Source of the DNA: an uncultured Prevotella sp.
GTDB taxonomy: Bacteria > Bacteroidota > Bacteroidia > Bacteroidales > Bacteroidaceae
Assembly: GCA_946402275.1 (NCBI GenBank)
Contig: CAMIVY010000012.1
Span: 1 to 64,000 of the forward strand
DNA: 64,000 nt
Reading direction: 5' to 3'
The notes under the pieces are model-generated. The model had not been told where the DNA came from. It did no database searches and saw only the letters and a program-made list of their open reading frames with translations. Both the position numbers and the translations under genes were made by a program. Shown in pieces: positions 1-8,165 of this stretch (position 1 is its first letter; every line of letters begins with the position of its first letter).

Positions 1-195
1 ATCCGCCAAACCAGCGGCACCACCGCCAAAGACTGGATAGACCGTGCCCTCATCACACGCATCAAAATAGAACTGCGCCACACGGACAAGCCGGCAGCGC
101 AGATTTCGGAGGAGATGCACTTTACCAATCCCTCGTTCTTTTCCAAATACTTCCGTCGCCTCACCGGCATGACACCTAAGGAGTATAAAAGGTGA
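1..195 (+). CDS. AraC-family transcriptional regulator, C-terminal fragment (cut by window start)
   Basis: The open frame enters from the left edge and stops at the TGA at 193-195, leaving 64 residues. They form the second half of an AraC-type DNA-binding domain: a helix-turn-helix around QISEEMHFTNPSFFSKYFRR followed by the classic end TGMTPKEYKR. The N-terminal effector domain lies outside the window, so the signal it senses cannot be told. It converges on the second AraC gene, whose stop is 46 bp away. Its targets are probably to the left of the window. Confidence 0.9.
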   Translation: MRQTSGTTAKDWIDRALITRIKIELRHTDKPAAQISEEMHFTNPSFFSKYFRRLTGMTPKEYKR

Positions 196-240
196 AAATC
201 GGAGAGACGAGTGAAGTACCTGATACAGAATTACGGCTGA

Positions 241-1134
241 TTACTTTCCCACAAACTTACTGGGGGTGAGCCCTGTAATACGCTTGAAGAGGCGGGTGAA
301 ATGATGGGGGAAGTCGAAACCCAACAGGCGGGAAGTCTCGCTGATGTTATGACCTTGCATCAGCAGACTTTTCGCCTGATTGATGATGTAATTGTGGATG
401 TAGCCGATGGCCGTGCCGCCAGTGGCCTTGCGGACAATATCACCAAAATAACGAGGCGAGTAGGCCAGCTCTGAGGCACACCACGCAACGGTGGGCAAGC
501 CTTGCGTCAGCTGACGGTTCTCACGAAAATAGGTTTGAAGCAGATTATGAAAGCGCTTCAGCAGGTCCGTCTCTCCCCTATCCTCTTCGGACAGCTGGCG
601 CTGGTAGATGCGGTTGCAGTATTCCAATATCAGGCGCAGATATCCCAGCAGTACACTTCGGAGTGCAGGGGAATCCTCATGTGTCTGAAGCTCTTGTCGC
701 ATCTGGGTAAGCAACTGCGTGATGCAAAGCCATTCATCAGGCTCCATGCGCAGCGAACCATCAAAGAAATACGAAAAGAACTGATAGCGGTCTATCTGGC
801 GTTCCAGTTCAGTGCCGTGCAACAGTTCTGGCGACCACAGCAATACCCAACCACACAACGAGATACGCTCGCCATTGTCCTCCAAACCGCCTATCTGTCC
901 TGGCTCGACTGCAATGATGGAACCATCGCTCACCTGCAGTTTCCGCATGCCGTAGGAGAGATTAAAAGGAAACTGTCGCTGAATAAACAACCCATACACG
1001 CCATAGTTGTTCAGACTATGACGGAAAGGCGCCAGCTCGTCATAATGAATGATGCTGATTAATGGGTGCAACACTGGTGCATCCACAAAACGAGCATAGT
1101 CGTTAGGACAATCAACCTTCAAAATATTCCTCAT
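241..1134 (-). CDS. AraC-family transcriptional regulator, probable controller of the divergent redox operon
   Basis: This is a 297-residue protein of the usual AraC length. Residues 1-180 form a cupin-like sensing domain with no assignable ligand, and about residues 195-297 form the paired helix-turn-helix domain, with ASELAYSPRYFGDIVRK and the family-typical end ITGLTPSKFVGK. It is transcribed away from the flavodoxin operon across a 158-bp gap, a layout that in this family usually means local control. The ATG lies 8 nt after a TATCTTTG -7 box at 1143-1150, so its mRNA is probably leaderless. Three AAATTGG-like elements in the gap are candidate binding sites. The regulatory link is inferred from position only. 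Confidence 0.9.
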   Translation of the reverse strand: MRNILKVDCPNDYARFVDAPVLHPLISIIHYDELAPFRHSLNNYGVYGLFIQRQFPFNLSYGMRKLQVSDGSIIAVEPGQIGGLEDNGERISLCGWVLLWSPELLHGTELERQIDRYQFFSYFFDGSLRMEPDEWLCITQLLTQMRQELQTHEDSPALRSVLLGYLRLILEYCNRIYQRQLSEEDRGETDLLKRFHNLLQTYFRENRQLTQGLPTVAWCASELAYSPRYFGDIVRKATGGTAIGYIHNYIINQAKSLLMQGHNISETSRLLGFDFPHHFTRLFKRITGLTPSKFVGK

Positions 1135-1142
1135 ATCGGGAA

Positions 1143-1265
1143 CAAAGATACATAAAATAATCTAATAATGGTAGAAAATTGGTACTTTTTTAGCACTTTC
1201 TGCGAAATTGGTATATAATCAGCCAATTTGTGTAACACATATATAATATAATGTGCGTACCTTTG
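1143..1265. promoter_or_regulatory. Divergent promoter region with candidate AraC sites
   Basis: On the minus strand TATCTTTG (1143-1150) is a -7 box for the AraC gene. On the plus strand TACCTTTG (1258-1265) is a -7 box for the flavodoxin operon; no TTTG stands at the expected 20-bp distance before it, as expected for a promoter that needs an activator. Between them AAATTGGTA occurs twice in direct orientation (1176-1184 and 1205-1213, 29 bp apart) and CCAATTT once in inverted orientation (1223-1229). The direct pair spaced at nearly three helical turns fits an AraC dimer, but this is inference. Confidence 0.5.
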
Positions 1266-1292
1266 CATCCAGAAACTTAAAACAAAAAAATA

Positions 1293-2378
1293 ATGATAAC
1301 GATGAAAAGAATATTGTTTTTCGTTTGCGCCATGCTTACATTACTAAGCACAGAAACAACAGCAAAGACACTTGTAGTGTACTATAGTTACACAGGCAAC
1401 TGCCGCGAGATAGTAAACACACTGACCAGTCAGATTGAGGCCGACGTGCTGGAGATTCAGCCTGCTGAGAAGGGACTGAAGTACGAGGCGAACAAATATG
1501 CCTTGGGTACACAGTTGCTGAATGCCATCAAGGCTAATCCCAACAATGCCAGCAGTTACCCAGCCATCGACCCTGTAACGACATCGCTCAGCGACTACCA
1601 GAACATCATCATTGTCACCCCGTTGTGGTGGAGTCAGATGGCTGCCATCATGCAGTCTTACCTGTTTCAGAGTGCCTCTCAGATGGCAGGGAAGCACGTC
1701 GGCATGATTGTGTCGAGTGCCAGCAGCGGTATCAACGATGTGGTAAATGATGCCGAGAGGTTATTGCCTCATGTCACGTGGATGGGTGAAGCTTTGTGGA
1801 TTAACGCCAGCAACCACGGGAATCGTGCCTCGCTGATTGAAGACTGGCTCAAGACGCTTAATTTCGATAAAGCACAAACTACTATGGATAAGATGTATAT
1901 CACTATCGGTGGACAGACGCAGAGCGTGACACTGGTGAACAATACTGCAACACAAGAGTTGGTTGCTGCACTTCAGAACGCGCCCATCACGGTAACGCTC
2001 AACGACAACAATTTCGAGATTTGGGGCTCATTGGGTCAATCACTGACAACGAAAAACGAGCAGATGACAGCCCAGCCCGGAGATGTCGTGCTTTATAACG
2101 GCAGCAACATCTGCATCTTCTACGATTCAAACTCTTGGAGCTATACACGTTTAGGACATATCGACGGACTGTCAGAGAGTGAACTACGCACTTTTCTCAA
2201 AGCTGGCCAAAACAACATCAGTGTTACGCTATCGCTTGCAGAGACTACAGGCATCAATACTGTTAAGAGTGACAAGTTAAAAGATAAAAGTTGCTATACT
2301 CTGCAAGGCACATTGGCTCAAGCCGGACATAAAGGAATCATAATTCAAAACGGTAAAAAGATAATTAGAAAACAATGA
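1293..2378 (+). CDS. Exported flavodoxin with C-terminal cyclophilin-like domain
   Basis: A 361-residue protein. An N-terminal signal peptide (MKRILFFVCAMLTLLS, ending near residue 24) is followed by a flavodoxin fold with the FMN phosphate loop YYSYTGNCREI and the region TPLWWSQMAA. About residues 205-315 match the small beta-barrel cyclophilin-like domain often found with flavodoxins. A short tail, YTLQG...GIIIQNGKKI, resembles the C-terminal tails of secreted Bacteroidota proteins. A 7-bp-period tract (2262-2289) encodes the linker just before that tail. Flavodoxins normally work in the cytoplasm, so export is odd. The ATG at 1302 is an alternative start. The gene overlaps the next by 4 bp. 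Confidence 0.85.
   Translation: MITMKRILFFVCAMLTLLSTETTAKTLVVYYSYTGNCREIVNTLTSQIEADVLEIQPAEKGLKYEANKYALGTQLLNAIKANPNNASSYPAIDPVTTSLSDYQNIIIVTPLWWSQMAAIMQSYLFQSASQMAGKHVGMIVSSASSGINDVVNDAERLLPHVTWMGEALWINASNHGNRASLIEDWLKTLNFDKAQTTMDKMYITIGGQTQSVTLVNNTATQELVAALQNAPITVTLNDNNFEIWGSLGQSLTTKNEQMTAQPGDVVLYNGSNICIFYDSNSWSYTRLGHIDGLSESELRTFLKAGQNNISVTLSLAETTGINTVKSDKLKDKSCYTLQGTLAQAGHKGIIIQNGKKIIRKQ
2262..2289 (+). repeat. Heptanucleotide-period tract inside the flavodoxin gene
   Basis: Four degenerate 7-bp units of the type GTTAARA/GTGACAA follow each other without gaps and read through in frame as the linker before the C-terminal tail. The 7-bp period is the same as in the other tracts of this window, although the heptamer differs. 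The units are imperfect, so this is the weakest member of the set. Confidence 0.5.
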
Positions 2379-2911
2379 AAAAAGTTATAGTTATTTCCAC
2401 AAGTCTGCGTCACGGCTCAAACAGCGACATGTTAGCAGACAAGTTCGTTGAAGGAGCAAAGGCTGCCGGAAACGAAGTAGAGAAGATTTCTCTTGTAGGT
2501 AAGAATATACAGTTTTGCAAAGGCTGCTTTGGTTGCCAAAAGCTGGGTCGCTGTGTCATCAACGACGATGTGAACGACATCATGGCAAAGGTACTGGAGG
2601 CCGATGTAGTATGTTGGGCTACACCTATTTACTATTATGAGATGAGCGGACAGATGAAGACCCTCATAGACCGCATGAACGGTATGTACGAACAGGATTA
2701 TCAGTTCCGCGATGTCTATATGCTGTCAACGGCAGCAGAAGACGAAGACGACACTTCGACGAGAGCAGAAGCAGGCCTGAAAGGATGGGTGGATTGCTAT
2801 CCTAAGTCACGCATGGCTGGCACACTATTCTGCGGAGGCGTGAACGAAGCTCGCGAGATAGTGGGTAATCCCAAACTCCAAAAGGCATTTGAATTAGGAG
2901 AAAATGTATAA
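2375..2911 (+). CDS. NAD(P)H-dependent FMN reductase / flavodoxin-like oxidoreductase
   Basis: A 178-residue cytoplasmic protein of the flavodoxin-like NADPH:FMN reductase family. It begins directly with the strand and loop VIVISTSLRHGSNSDML that binds FMN phosphate, then has the cysteine cluster FCKGCFGCQKLGRC and the ATPIYYYEMSGQMKTLIDR segment that is typical of the iron-sulfur-flavoprotein-like branch. It has no signal peptide, unlike its four operon partners, so it could be the step that takes electrons from cytoplasmic NAD(P)H. The ATG overlaps the stop of the upstream gene (ATGA), which implies translational coupling. Substrate unknown. Confidence 0.88.
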   Translation: MKKVIVISTSLRHGSNSDMLADKFVEGAKAAGNEVEKISLVGKNIQFCKGCFGCQKLGRCVINDDVNDIMAKVLEADVVCWATPIYYYEMSGQMKTLIDRMNGMYEQDYQFRDVYMLSTAAEDEDDTSTRAEAGLKGWVDCYPKSRMAGTLFCGGVNEAREIVGNPKLQKAFELGENV

Positions 2912-2929
2912 TATAGAAAGTAGAGAAGA

Positions 2930-3991
2930 ATGAAAAGGTCTTTATATATGAGAAGATTATTTTTTGCTCTATTAATCATGATGATGACTATGGTAACAGT
3001 AAATGCACAAAGGCAACGGGTAGGCGACGGCACGTCTGGAATGACGCTGACGGAGCGTCAAAAGGGATTGGCAGCATGTGCCTGCCTAATGGCACAGGGA
3101 GATATGAACCGTTTGGAGCCTGCCGTGCGTATGGCACTCGACAATGGTGTAACCATCAACGAGCTGAAAGAGGCTTTCTCGCAACTCTATGCCTACACAG
3201 GTTTCCCACGAAGCCTGAATGCACTCGGAGTATTGAGTAAGGTCTTGGAAAGCAAGCAGGCGAATTGGCAGGAAGGCAAGCCTTGGACACGTCCTGCTGA
3301 GTGGGACGATGCCAAGAAGGCCTACGAACTGGGTACCAAGAACCAGACGCAGCTCTCAGGAAAGCCCTTCAACTACGAGTTCTGCCCGCAGGATGACTAC
3401 TATCTGAAGTCACATCTCTTCGGTGACATCTTCGCTGGCGACCAACTTTCTGCTGCCGACCGCGAGATAGTCACCGTAGCTGCCCTGAGCGGTTTGGAAG
3501 GCGTTGTTCCACAACTCGCTGCCCACAAGCAGGGTGCCGTAAATATGGGTAACTCGAAGCAGCTGGTGGATGAACTCTCGGCATGGCTCTGTAACGAGGG
3601 CTACACCCTGGACACCAAATGGCCCAAGGGCGAACCAAATCCTTACGGCAAGTACTTCATTGGTCAGAGCTATCTGGCTGATGTCGGCGGTGGTGTGATA
3701 AATGTCACCTTCGAGCCTGGTTGCCGTAACAACTGGCACATCCACCACAAGCAGGTGCAGGTATTGATTTGCGTTGCAGGTCGCGGTTGGTATCAGGAAT
3801 GGGGCAAGGCTCCTATCGAGATGACTCCCGGCACCGTCATCGCCATCCCGGCTGAGGTGAAGCACTGGCATGGAGCCCAGAAGGACTCTTGGTTCCAGCA
3901 CCTGACGTATCATAAGGACGTACAGGAAGACGCCTCAAACGAGTGGTGTGAGGCTGTTAGTAACGAACAGTACGATGCTCTCTCAAAATAG
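2930..3991 (+). CDS. Exported carboxymuconolactone decarboxylase-like protein with cupin domain
   Basis: A 353-residue protein with a signal peptide (cleavage near AQRQR). Two carboxymuconolactone-decarboxylase (CMD/AhpD-like) helical modules follow at about residues 38-110 and 165-235, then a cupin barrel at about 255-335 with the metal-ligand pattern WHIHH...Q and a late KHWHG histidine. The CxxC pair that AhpD uses for peroxidase chemistry is not present, so a peroxidase role is unlikely. The ATG at 2948 would give a cleaner signal peptide. The gap to the upstream gene is 18 bp, clearly in the same operon. Related fusions act on quinone-like or aromatic compounds, but the substrate here is not known. 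Confidence 0.82.
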   Translation: MKRSLYMRRLFFALLIMMMTMVTVNAQRQRVGDGTSGMTLTERQKGLAACACLMAQGDMNRLEPAVRMALDNGVTINELKEAFSQLYAYTGFPRSLNALGVLSKVLESKQANWQEGKPWTRPAEWDDAKKAYELGTKNQTQLSGKPFNYEFCPQDDYYLKSHLFGDIFAGDQLSAADREIVTVAALSGLEGVVPQLAAHKQGAVNMGNSKQLVDELSAWLCNEGYTLDTKWPKGEPNPYGKYFIGQSYLADVGGGVINVTFEPGCRNNWHIHHKQVQVLICVAGRGWYQEWGKAPIEMTPGTVIAIPAEVKHWHGAQKDSWFQHLTYHKDVQEDASNEWCEAVSNEQYDALSK

Positions 3992-4025
3992 CACCTAAGA
4001 ATATAAACATATAAAGGCATAAGAT

Positions 4026-5009
4026 ATGAAGAAGACATTAACAATTGTTGCATTGATGCTGGTGGCATCGGCAGCTGCCTTCGCACAGTCAAAGGTGTAT
4101 CTGACAAGAGAAATCAGTCCTGAGTCGTTGGTGAGAATCTATAAAGCCTTGGGTGTTCCCGCTAAGGGACGCGTGGCCGTTAAGATGAGTACTGGCGAAG
4201 GCAGCAATCCCAACTACCTGAAACCAGAACTGGTGAAAAACCTGATATGGGAGGTGGACGGCACCATCGTAGAATGTAACACCGCCTACAGCAGTGGTGC
4301 AGGAAACGAGCAGGATGACCGCAACTCTTCAGCCAACCATTGGAAGGTAATCGAGCGTCACGGCTTCACAAAGTATTTCCCTGTAGATATCATGGACGAA
4401 TACGACGAGATACGCATTCCCGTGAAAGACCAGTCGCACATCAAGTATGACATCGTAGGCGGACACATGGCCAACTACGATTTCATGATTGCCCTCAACC
4501 ACTTCAAGGGTCATCCTATGGGTGGCTACGGTGGTGCGTTGAAGAATCTCTCCATCGGCTGTGCCAGTCAGAACGGCAAGGCTTACATCCACTCGGCCGG
4601 CAAGATGGAGAAACTGGATATGGGCAAGTTGTGGACACCAGAGTTCATCGGTGATCAGGACGGATTCCTCGAAAGTATGGCAGCTGCCGCGCAAGCTGTG
4701 GTGAACTACTTCAACAAGAAGCAGGGCATCATCTACATCAGTGTCATGAACAACATGTCAATAGACTGCGACTGCGTGGATCATCCCGAGCCCGTAAAAC
4801 TGGAGGACTATGGCATCCTCGCCTCTACTGACCCTGTAGCGCTCGACCAGGCCTGCATCGACATCATCAACCAACAGAAGGTGACAGCCAAGAACGACCC
4901 TACCGATTTGCTGAAGCGCATAGACAAGCAGCATGGCACACACACTATCGACCATGCAGCCCAGATTGGCCTTGGATCCAAGAAGTATGAGTTGGTAAAT
5001 CTGAAGTAG
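4026..5009 (+). CDS. Exported DUF362 domain protein
   Basis: A 327-residue protein. The signal peptide MKKTLTIVALMLVASAAAFA is followed by a DUF362 domain covering the rest, with HFKGHPMGGYGGALKNLSIGCAS and a CDCVDHPEP segment whose paired cysteines could bind a metal centre. DUF362 proteins are often linked to iron-sulfur electron transfer, but no member I know of has a firmly assigned reaction. It lies third from a flavin reductase in the same operon (34-bp gap), which supports a redox role. The signal peptide places it outside the cytoplasm. Confidence 0.8.
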   Translation: MKKTLTIVALMLVASAAAFAQSKVYLTREISPESLVRIYKALGVPAKGRVAVKMSTGEGSNPNYLKPELVKNLIWEVDGTIVECNTAYSSGAGNEQDDRNSSANHWKVIERHGFTKYFPVDIMDEYDEIRIPVKDQSHIKYDIVGGHMANYDFMIALNHFKGHPMGGYGGALKNLSIGCASQNGKAYIHSAGKMEKLDMGKLWTPEFIGDQDGFLESMAAAAQAVVNYFNKKQGIIYISVMNNMSIDCDCVDHPEPVKLEDYGILASTDPVALDQACIDIINQQKVTAKNDPTDLLKRIDKQHGTHTIDHAAQIGLGSKKYELVNLK

Positions 5010-5054
5010 CACCGCTCACGGCTGAGAGGTTTGAACTATCAATTAACAAGCAAC

Positions 5055-6203
5055 ATGAAACGAACATTTTTAGCTGCAATGGTGCTGGTCGGAATGCTGG
5101 CAGGTTGCACAAACAGTAACAAACAAACTACTGATAACGATATGGACGAGAAGTTGGAATTGACTCAGGAGTGGGACAAGGTGTTCCCGCTGAGCGAAAA
5201 GGTGAACCACAAGAAGGTGACATTTAAGACACAGTATGGACTGACGCTGGCGGCAGACCTCTATACGCCTGCGGCAAGTGAAAAGGGAAAAGTGAAAAGT
5301 GAAAAGTTGGCTGCTATTGCTGTATCCGGTCCTTTCGGAGCCGTGAAGGAGCAGTGCAGTGGACTCTATGCCATGAAGATGGCGGAGCGTGGTTTCGTGG
5401 CGCTGGCCTTCGACCCTTCCTATACGGGTGAGAGCAGTGGTGAACCGCGTCGCACGGCATCGCCCGACATCAATACCGAGGACTTCATGGCCGCCGTCGA
5501 TTTTCTGTCGAAGCAGGACAATGTAGATGCCGAACGTATTGGCATCATCGGCATCTGCGGTTGGGGAGGCATTGCACTGAATGCTGCCGCTGCCGACACG
5601 CGCATCAAGGCGACGGTAGCCTCGACGATGTACGACATGACGCGTGTCAGCGGTAACGACTACAACGATGCGTTCGACAACGAGCAGTGGCGCCACAGAA
5701 ACCGCGAGAGCCTTTCTAAGCAGCGCCTCGCCGACCCCAACGCGATGGCTGGAGGTGTGCTGGACACCGTTCCCCCACAGGCTCCCAACTTCGTGCACGA
5801 CTACTTCGACTATTATAAGACGCCGCGCGGCTATCACAAGCGTTCCGGCAACTCGAACGACGGTTGGCGCGTCATTGGAACTCAAGCATACGCCAACAGC
5901 CGTTTCCTCTACTACATCAACGAAATCCGCTCGGCCGTTCTCGTGATGCACGGTGCCGATGCCCACTCGCGTTACTTTGGCGAGGCAGCCTATCACTATA
6001 TGGTGGAAGGCCGTGCCGAGGGTTACAAGTTTGTGGGCGAGCCCAACCCCAACCCCGAGAACAAGCAGCTACTCATCATCCCCGACGCCTCTCACTGCGA
6101 CCTGTATGATGGTGGTTACGAGGAAAAAGCCGACCAGGGTCAGCCCAAGAACATGATTCCTTGGGACACGCTGGCAGCGTTTTTCGCCAAGAACCTAAAG
6201 TAA
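5055..6203 (+). CDS. Alpha/beta-hydrolase lipoprotein (dienelactone-hydrolase-like)
   Basis: A 382-residue protein starting at the ATG at 5055; a TTG 24 bp earlier would spoil the signal. The lipobox LVGMLAGC makes Cys18 the likely lipid anchor. The hydrolase fold shows a nucleophile elbow GICGWGG with cysteine (Cys168) in place of serine, as in dienelactone hydrolases, then an acid candidate in VLVMHGADAH and a histidine in DASHCDLY. A 7-bp-period tract (5277-5304) inserts the linker SEKGKVKSEK near residue 75. It closes the operon; the next gene converges on it 42 bp away. A role in hydrolysing a ring-opened lactone or ester made by its partners is inference. Confidence 0.85.
   Translation: MKRTFLAAMVLVGMLAGCTNSNKQTTDNDMDEKLELTQEWDKVFPLSEKVNHKKVTFKTQYGLTLAADLYTPAASEKGKVKSEKLAAIAVSGPFGAVKEQCSGLYAMKMAERGFVALAFDPSYTGESSGEPRRTASPDINTEDFMAAVDFLSKQDNVDAERIGIIGICGWGGIALNAAAADTRIKATVASTMYDMTRVSGNDYNDAFDNEQWRHRNRESLSKQRLADPNAMAGGVLDTVPPQAPNFVHDYFDYYKTPRGYHKRSGNSNDGWRVIGTQAYANSRFLYYINEIRSAVLVMHGADAHSRYFGEAAYHYMVEGRAEGYKFVGEPNPNPENKQLLIIPDASHCDLYDGGYEEKADQGQPKNMIPWDTLAAFFAKNLK
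5277..5304 (+). repeat. Heptanucleotide tract (AGTGAAA type) inside the hydrolase gene
   Basis: Four adjacent 7-bp units, three AGTGAAA and one AGGGAAA, are translated in frame as a Lys/Ser/Glu linker in the alpha/beta-hydrolase. The following bases (AGTTGGCTGCTATTGC) resemble the non-repeated head found beside other AGTGAAA tracts. Gain or loss of one unit would shift the frame and truncate the enzyme. Confidence 0.75.
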
Positions 6204-6225
6204 AAAGCTTGAAGTAAACAGCTTG
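6198..6225. repeat. Heptanucleotide-period tract between convergent genes
   Basis: AAGTAAA and MAGCTTG alternate twice, giving a 14-bp unit repeated two times with an underlying 7-bp period. The tract overlaps the stop codon of the hydrolase gene and fills most of the 41-bp gap to the convergent ABC transporter gene. No separate terminator hairpin is visible in this gap. Confidence 0.6.
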
Positions 6226-6244
6226 CGGCGACAAAAAGCCGTTT

Positions 6245-7879
6245 TCAGAGTCGCACCACCTCATCGCACATGTCGCTGACGGTGGTGCGATGCGTTATGA
6301 AAAGCATTGTTTTTGTGGGGTATGCCGTAAAGAGTCGGTGATACATTTCGCGCTCGGTGGGTTCGTCGAGCGAGCTGCTGATCTCGTCGAGCAGCAGGAT
6401 GTCGCCGCCGTGCAGCAGTCCTCGTGCTATGGCTATGCGCTGCGCCTGCCCCTCGCTGAGTCCGCTGCCGCGCTCACCCAGTTCGGTGCCTAATCCGTAG
6501 GGCAGTTCAAAGACGAAGTCGGCACAAGCCGTGTGCAGCGCCTCGCGCATCTCGTCGTCGGTGGCGTCGGGCTTGGCCAGTTGCAGGTTGTAGCGGATGG
6601 TGCCGCTCATCAGCGTGTTGCCCTGTGGCACGAAACACAGCTCGCCGCCCACTTCCACGTGGCCTTCCGCTGGTTCGATGAATCCGAGAATCATTCGGAA
6701 CAGCGTGGTCTTTCCGATGCCCGTCTCGCCCATGATGGCGGTTTTCGAGCCGGGGCGGAATTCATGTGTGAAGTGCGACAGAATCTCGCGGTCGCCCTGA
6801 GCGTAGCGGAAACTGACGTTGTCGAAGCGGATAGTTTTGCCCATCTTAGCGGCGCCCTCACGACCATTGTCCATCTTAGCGGTAGCAAATTTTTCACTTT
6901 TCACTGTTCCCTTTTCACTATCCACTTTTCCTTTTTCACTTTCCAATTCCTCAAGTCTGTCAATGCTCGCCGTGGCATGTATCACTCCGGGCACCATGTT
7001 CAGCAGTTGCAGTATGGGGTGCTGAATCATGCCGACCAGTTGCAGGAACGATGTCATGACGCCGAAGGTGATGGTGCCATTGCGCAGTCCGATGCCGCCC
7101 CACACGAAGGCCAGCAGATAGCCCAGCCCGAAGGCGCATCCCATGATGAGCCGTGTAATGACGGTGAACCGCATGCGCCGCATCATGTTGCCGCGCAGCC
7201 GTTGCTGCATCGAGTCGAGGCGGTCGGTCACCCACTGCTCCGAACCCAGCGATCGCAGCACGGCGTTATGCTCCATGCCCTCCTGCACCTGCATCTGTAT
7301 GCGGCTCTCGTCCTGTCGGATGTCCAGTGTCATCTGGCGCAGCCTGCGGGCAATCAGTTTTCCGAAGGCGATGGCCATCGGTGTCAGCAGCAGCAATGCC
7401 CATGCCAGCCGTGCGTCGAACCACTGCATCAGCAGGAAGGCCCCGCAGAGCTGTATGGCGGTAATCACCATCTGGGGCAGCGTTTCGGTGCATACCGTGC
7501 TCACCTGATCGATGTCCTTGGCCAGTCGCGACGTGACATCGCCCGAGTGCAGCGCGTCGCCGTCGTAGAGCTGTCGGCGGAACAGGCTGCTGAAGATGCG
7601 CAGCCGCAGGGTGTTGGTCTGGCGGACACTGGCCGAGGTGGTCAGCCAGTAGCCTACCTGTCGCAGTACCACGCCGCCCACGACGGTCATCACCAGCCAG
7701 CAGACCATCTTCAGCACATCGTCGGTCGAGCCCGTGCTGATGGTCTCGTCGATGAACCGGCGGCTGAGCCATACCATCAGCAGGCCGAGCACAACCTGCC
7801 CGATGCCTGTCACGATGCGCACCGCCGTATTCCAGCGGATGCCAATGGAGTTACGCCACAGCCACAAAACGTAGTTCAT
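6245..7879 (-). CDS. ABC exporter, fused membrane and ATPase domains
   Basis: A 544-residue half-transporter. Residues 1-305 carry the six-helix membrane domain, and residues 348-544 the nucleotide-binding domain with Walker A GETGIGKTT (384-392), signature LSEGQAQR, Walker B ILLLDEISSSLDEPT and the switch histidine in FITHR. There is no C39 peptidase domain. A 7-bp-period tract (6891-6939) encodes most of the linker 312-333 between the two halves. The ATG at 7879 is preferred because a start at 7915 would overlap the PqqD gene and add no conserved sequence. Last gene of a four-gene leftward cluster; its position next to PqqD suggests it exports a modified peptide, which is inference. Confidence 0.9.
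   Translation of the reverse strand: MNYVLWLWRNSIGIRWNTAVRIVTGIGQVVLGLLMVWLSRRFIDETISTGSTDDVLKMVCWLVMTVVGGVVLRQVGYWLTTSASVRQTNTLRLRIFSSLFRRQLYDGDALHSGDVTSRLAKDIDQVSTVCTETLPQMVITAIQLCGAFLLMQWFDARLAWALLLLTPMAIAFGKLIARRLRQMTLDIRQDESRIQMQVQEGMEHNAVLRSLGSEQWVTDRLDSMQQRLRGNMMRRMRFTVITRLIMGCAFGLGYLLAFVWGGIGLRNGTITFGVMTSFLQLVGMIQHPILQLLNMVPGVIHATASIDRLEELESEKGKVDSEKGTVKSEKFATAKMDNGREGAAKMGKTIRFDNVSFRYAQGDREILSHFTHEFRPGSKTAIMGETGIGKTTLFRMILGFIEPAEGHVEVGGELCFVPQGNTLMSGTIRYNLQLAKPDATDDEMREALHTACADFVFELPYGLGTELGERGSGLSEGQAQRIAIARGLLHGGDILLLDEISSSLDEPTEREMYHRLFTAYPTKTMLFITHRTTVSDMCDEVVRL
6879..6939. repeat. Heptanucleotide tract (TTTTCAC type) with 19-nt head, inside the ABC gene
   Basis: The head GCGGTAGCAAATTTTTCAC (6879-6897) runs into seven 7-bp units (6891-6939), four of them TTTTCAC and three variants. 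The same head occurs at 8591 and 8620. In the gene (minus strand) the tract reads as repeated SEKGxVxSEK, exactly in the hinge between membrane and ATPase domains, where extra residues are tolerated. Confidence 0.8.
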
Positions 7880-7895
7880 TGATAATGGATAATTA

Positions 7896-8165
7896 TTATT
7901 CCAGTACGCCGGCATTCTGCCATTCGGTGACCATCTGTTCCACGTCGGCCTTGGCCACGTCCGGCGTCACGTCATATTCCTCGCAGAGCTTTTCGGCCAG
8001 TGCCTCGATGGTGAAGTCGCCCATGTCCTGCGCCTGTTTCCACAGCCATGCAGCCGTCTCGTTCAGTGCCAGCAGTTTTCCGAAGTTGATGGCACTGAGG
8101 CCCTCGCCAACTATCACACGTTCGCCGCACACTTCGCGCAGCACAAATCCTTCCTTGATTCTCAT
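7896..8165 (-). CDS. PqqD-family protein (RiPP-recognition-element fold)
   Basis: An 89-residue protein beginning MRIKEGFVLREVCGERVIVG, with LLALNETAAWLWKQ and the C-terminal helix DVEQMVTEWQNAGVLE, the pattern of the PqqD winged-helix family. PqqD-like domains bind the leader peptide of a ribosomally made peptide and present it to modifying enzymes. The ATG at 8165 overlaps the stop of the S24-type gene by 4 bp, so the two are translationally coupled; the ABC exporter starts 16 bp later. A longer frame to 8219 lacks conservation and overlaps the upstream gene. No precursor peptide is evident next to it. Confidence 0.88.
   Translation of the reverse strand: MRIKEGFVLREVCGERVIVGEGLSAINFGKLLALNETAAWLWKQAQDMGDFTIEALAEKLCEEYDVTPDVAKADVEQMVTEWQNAGVLE

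Noticed and set aside
5070..5996. 308-residue frame opposite the alpha/beta hydrolase
   Set aside because: It mirrors the codons of a gene with a lipobox and catalytic residues; no domain or signal is seen.
6533..7882. 449-residue frame opposite the ABC transporter
   Set aside because: It is antisense to a clear ABC gene, full of His/Gln-rich low-complexity sequence from GC-rich codons, with no family pattern.
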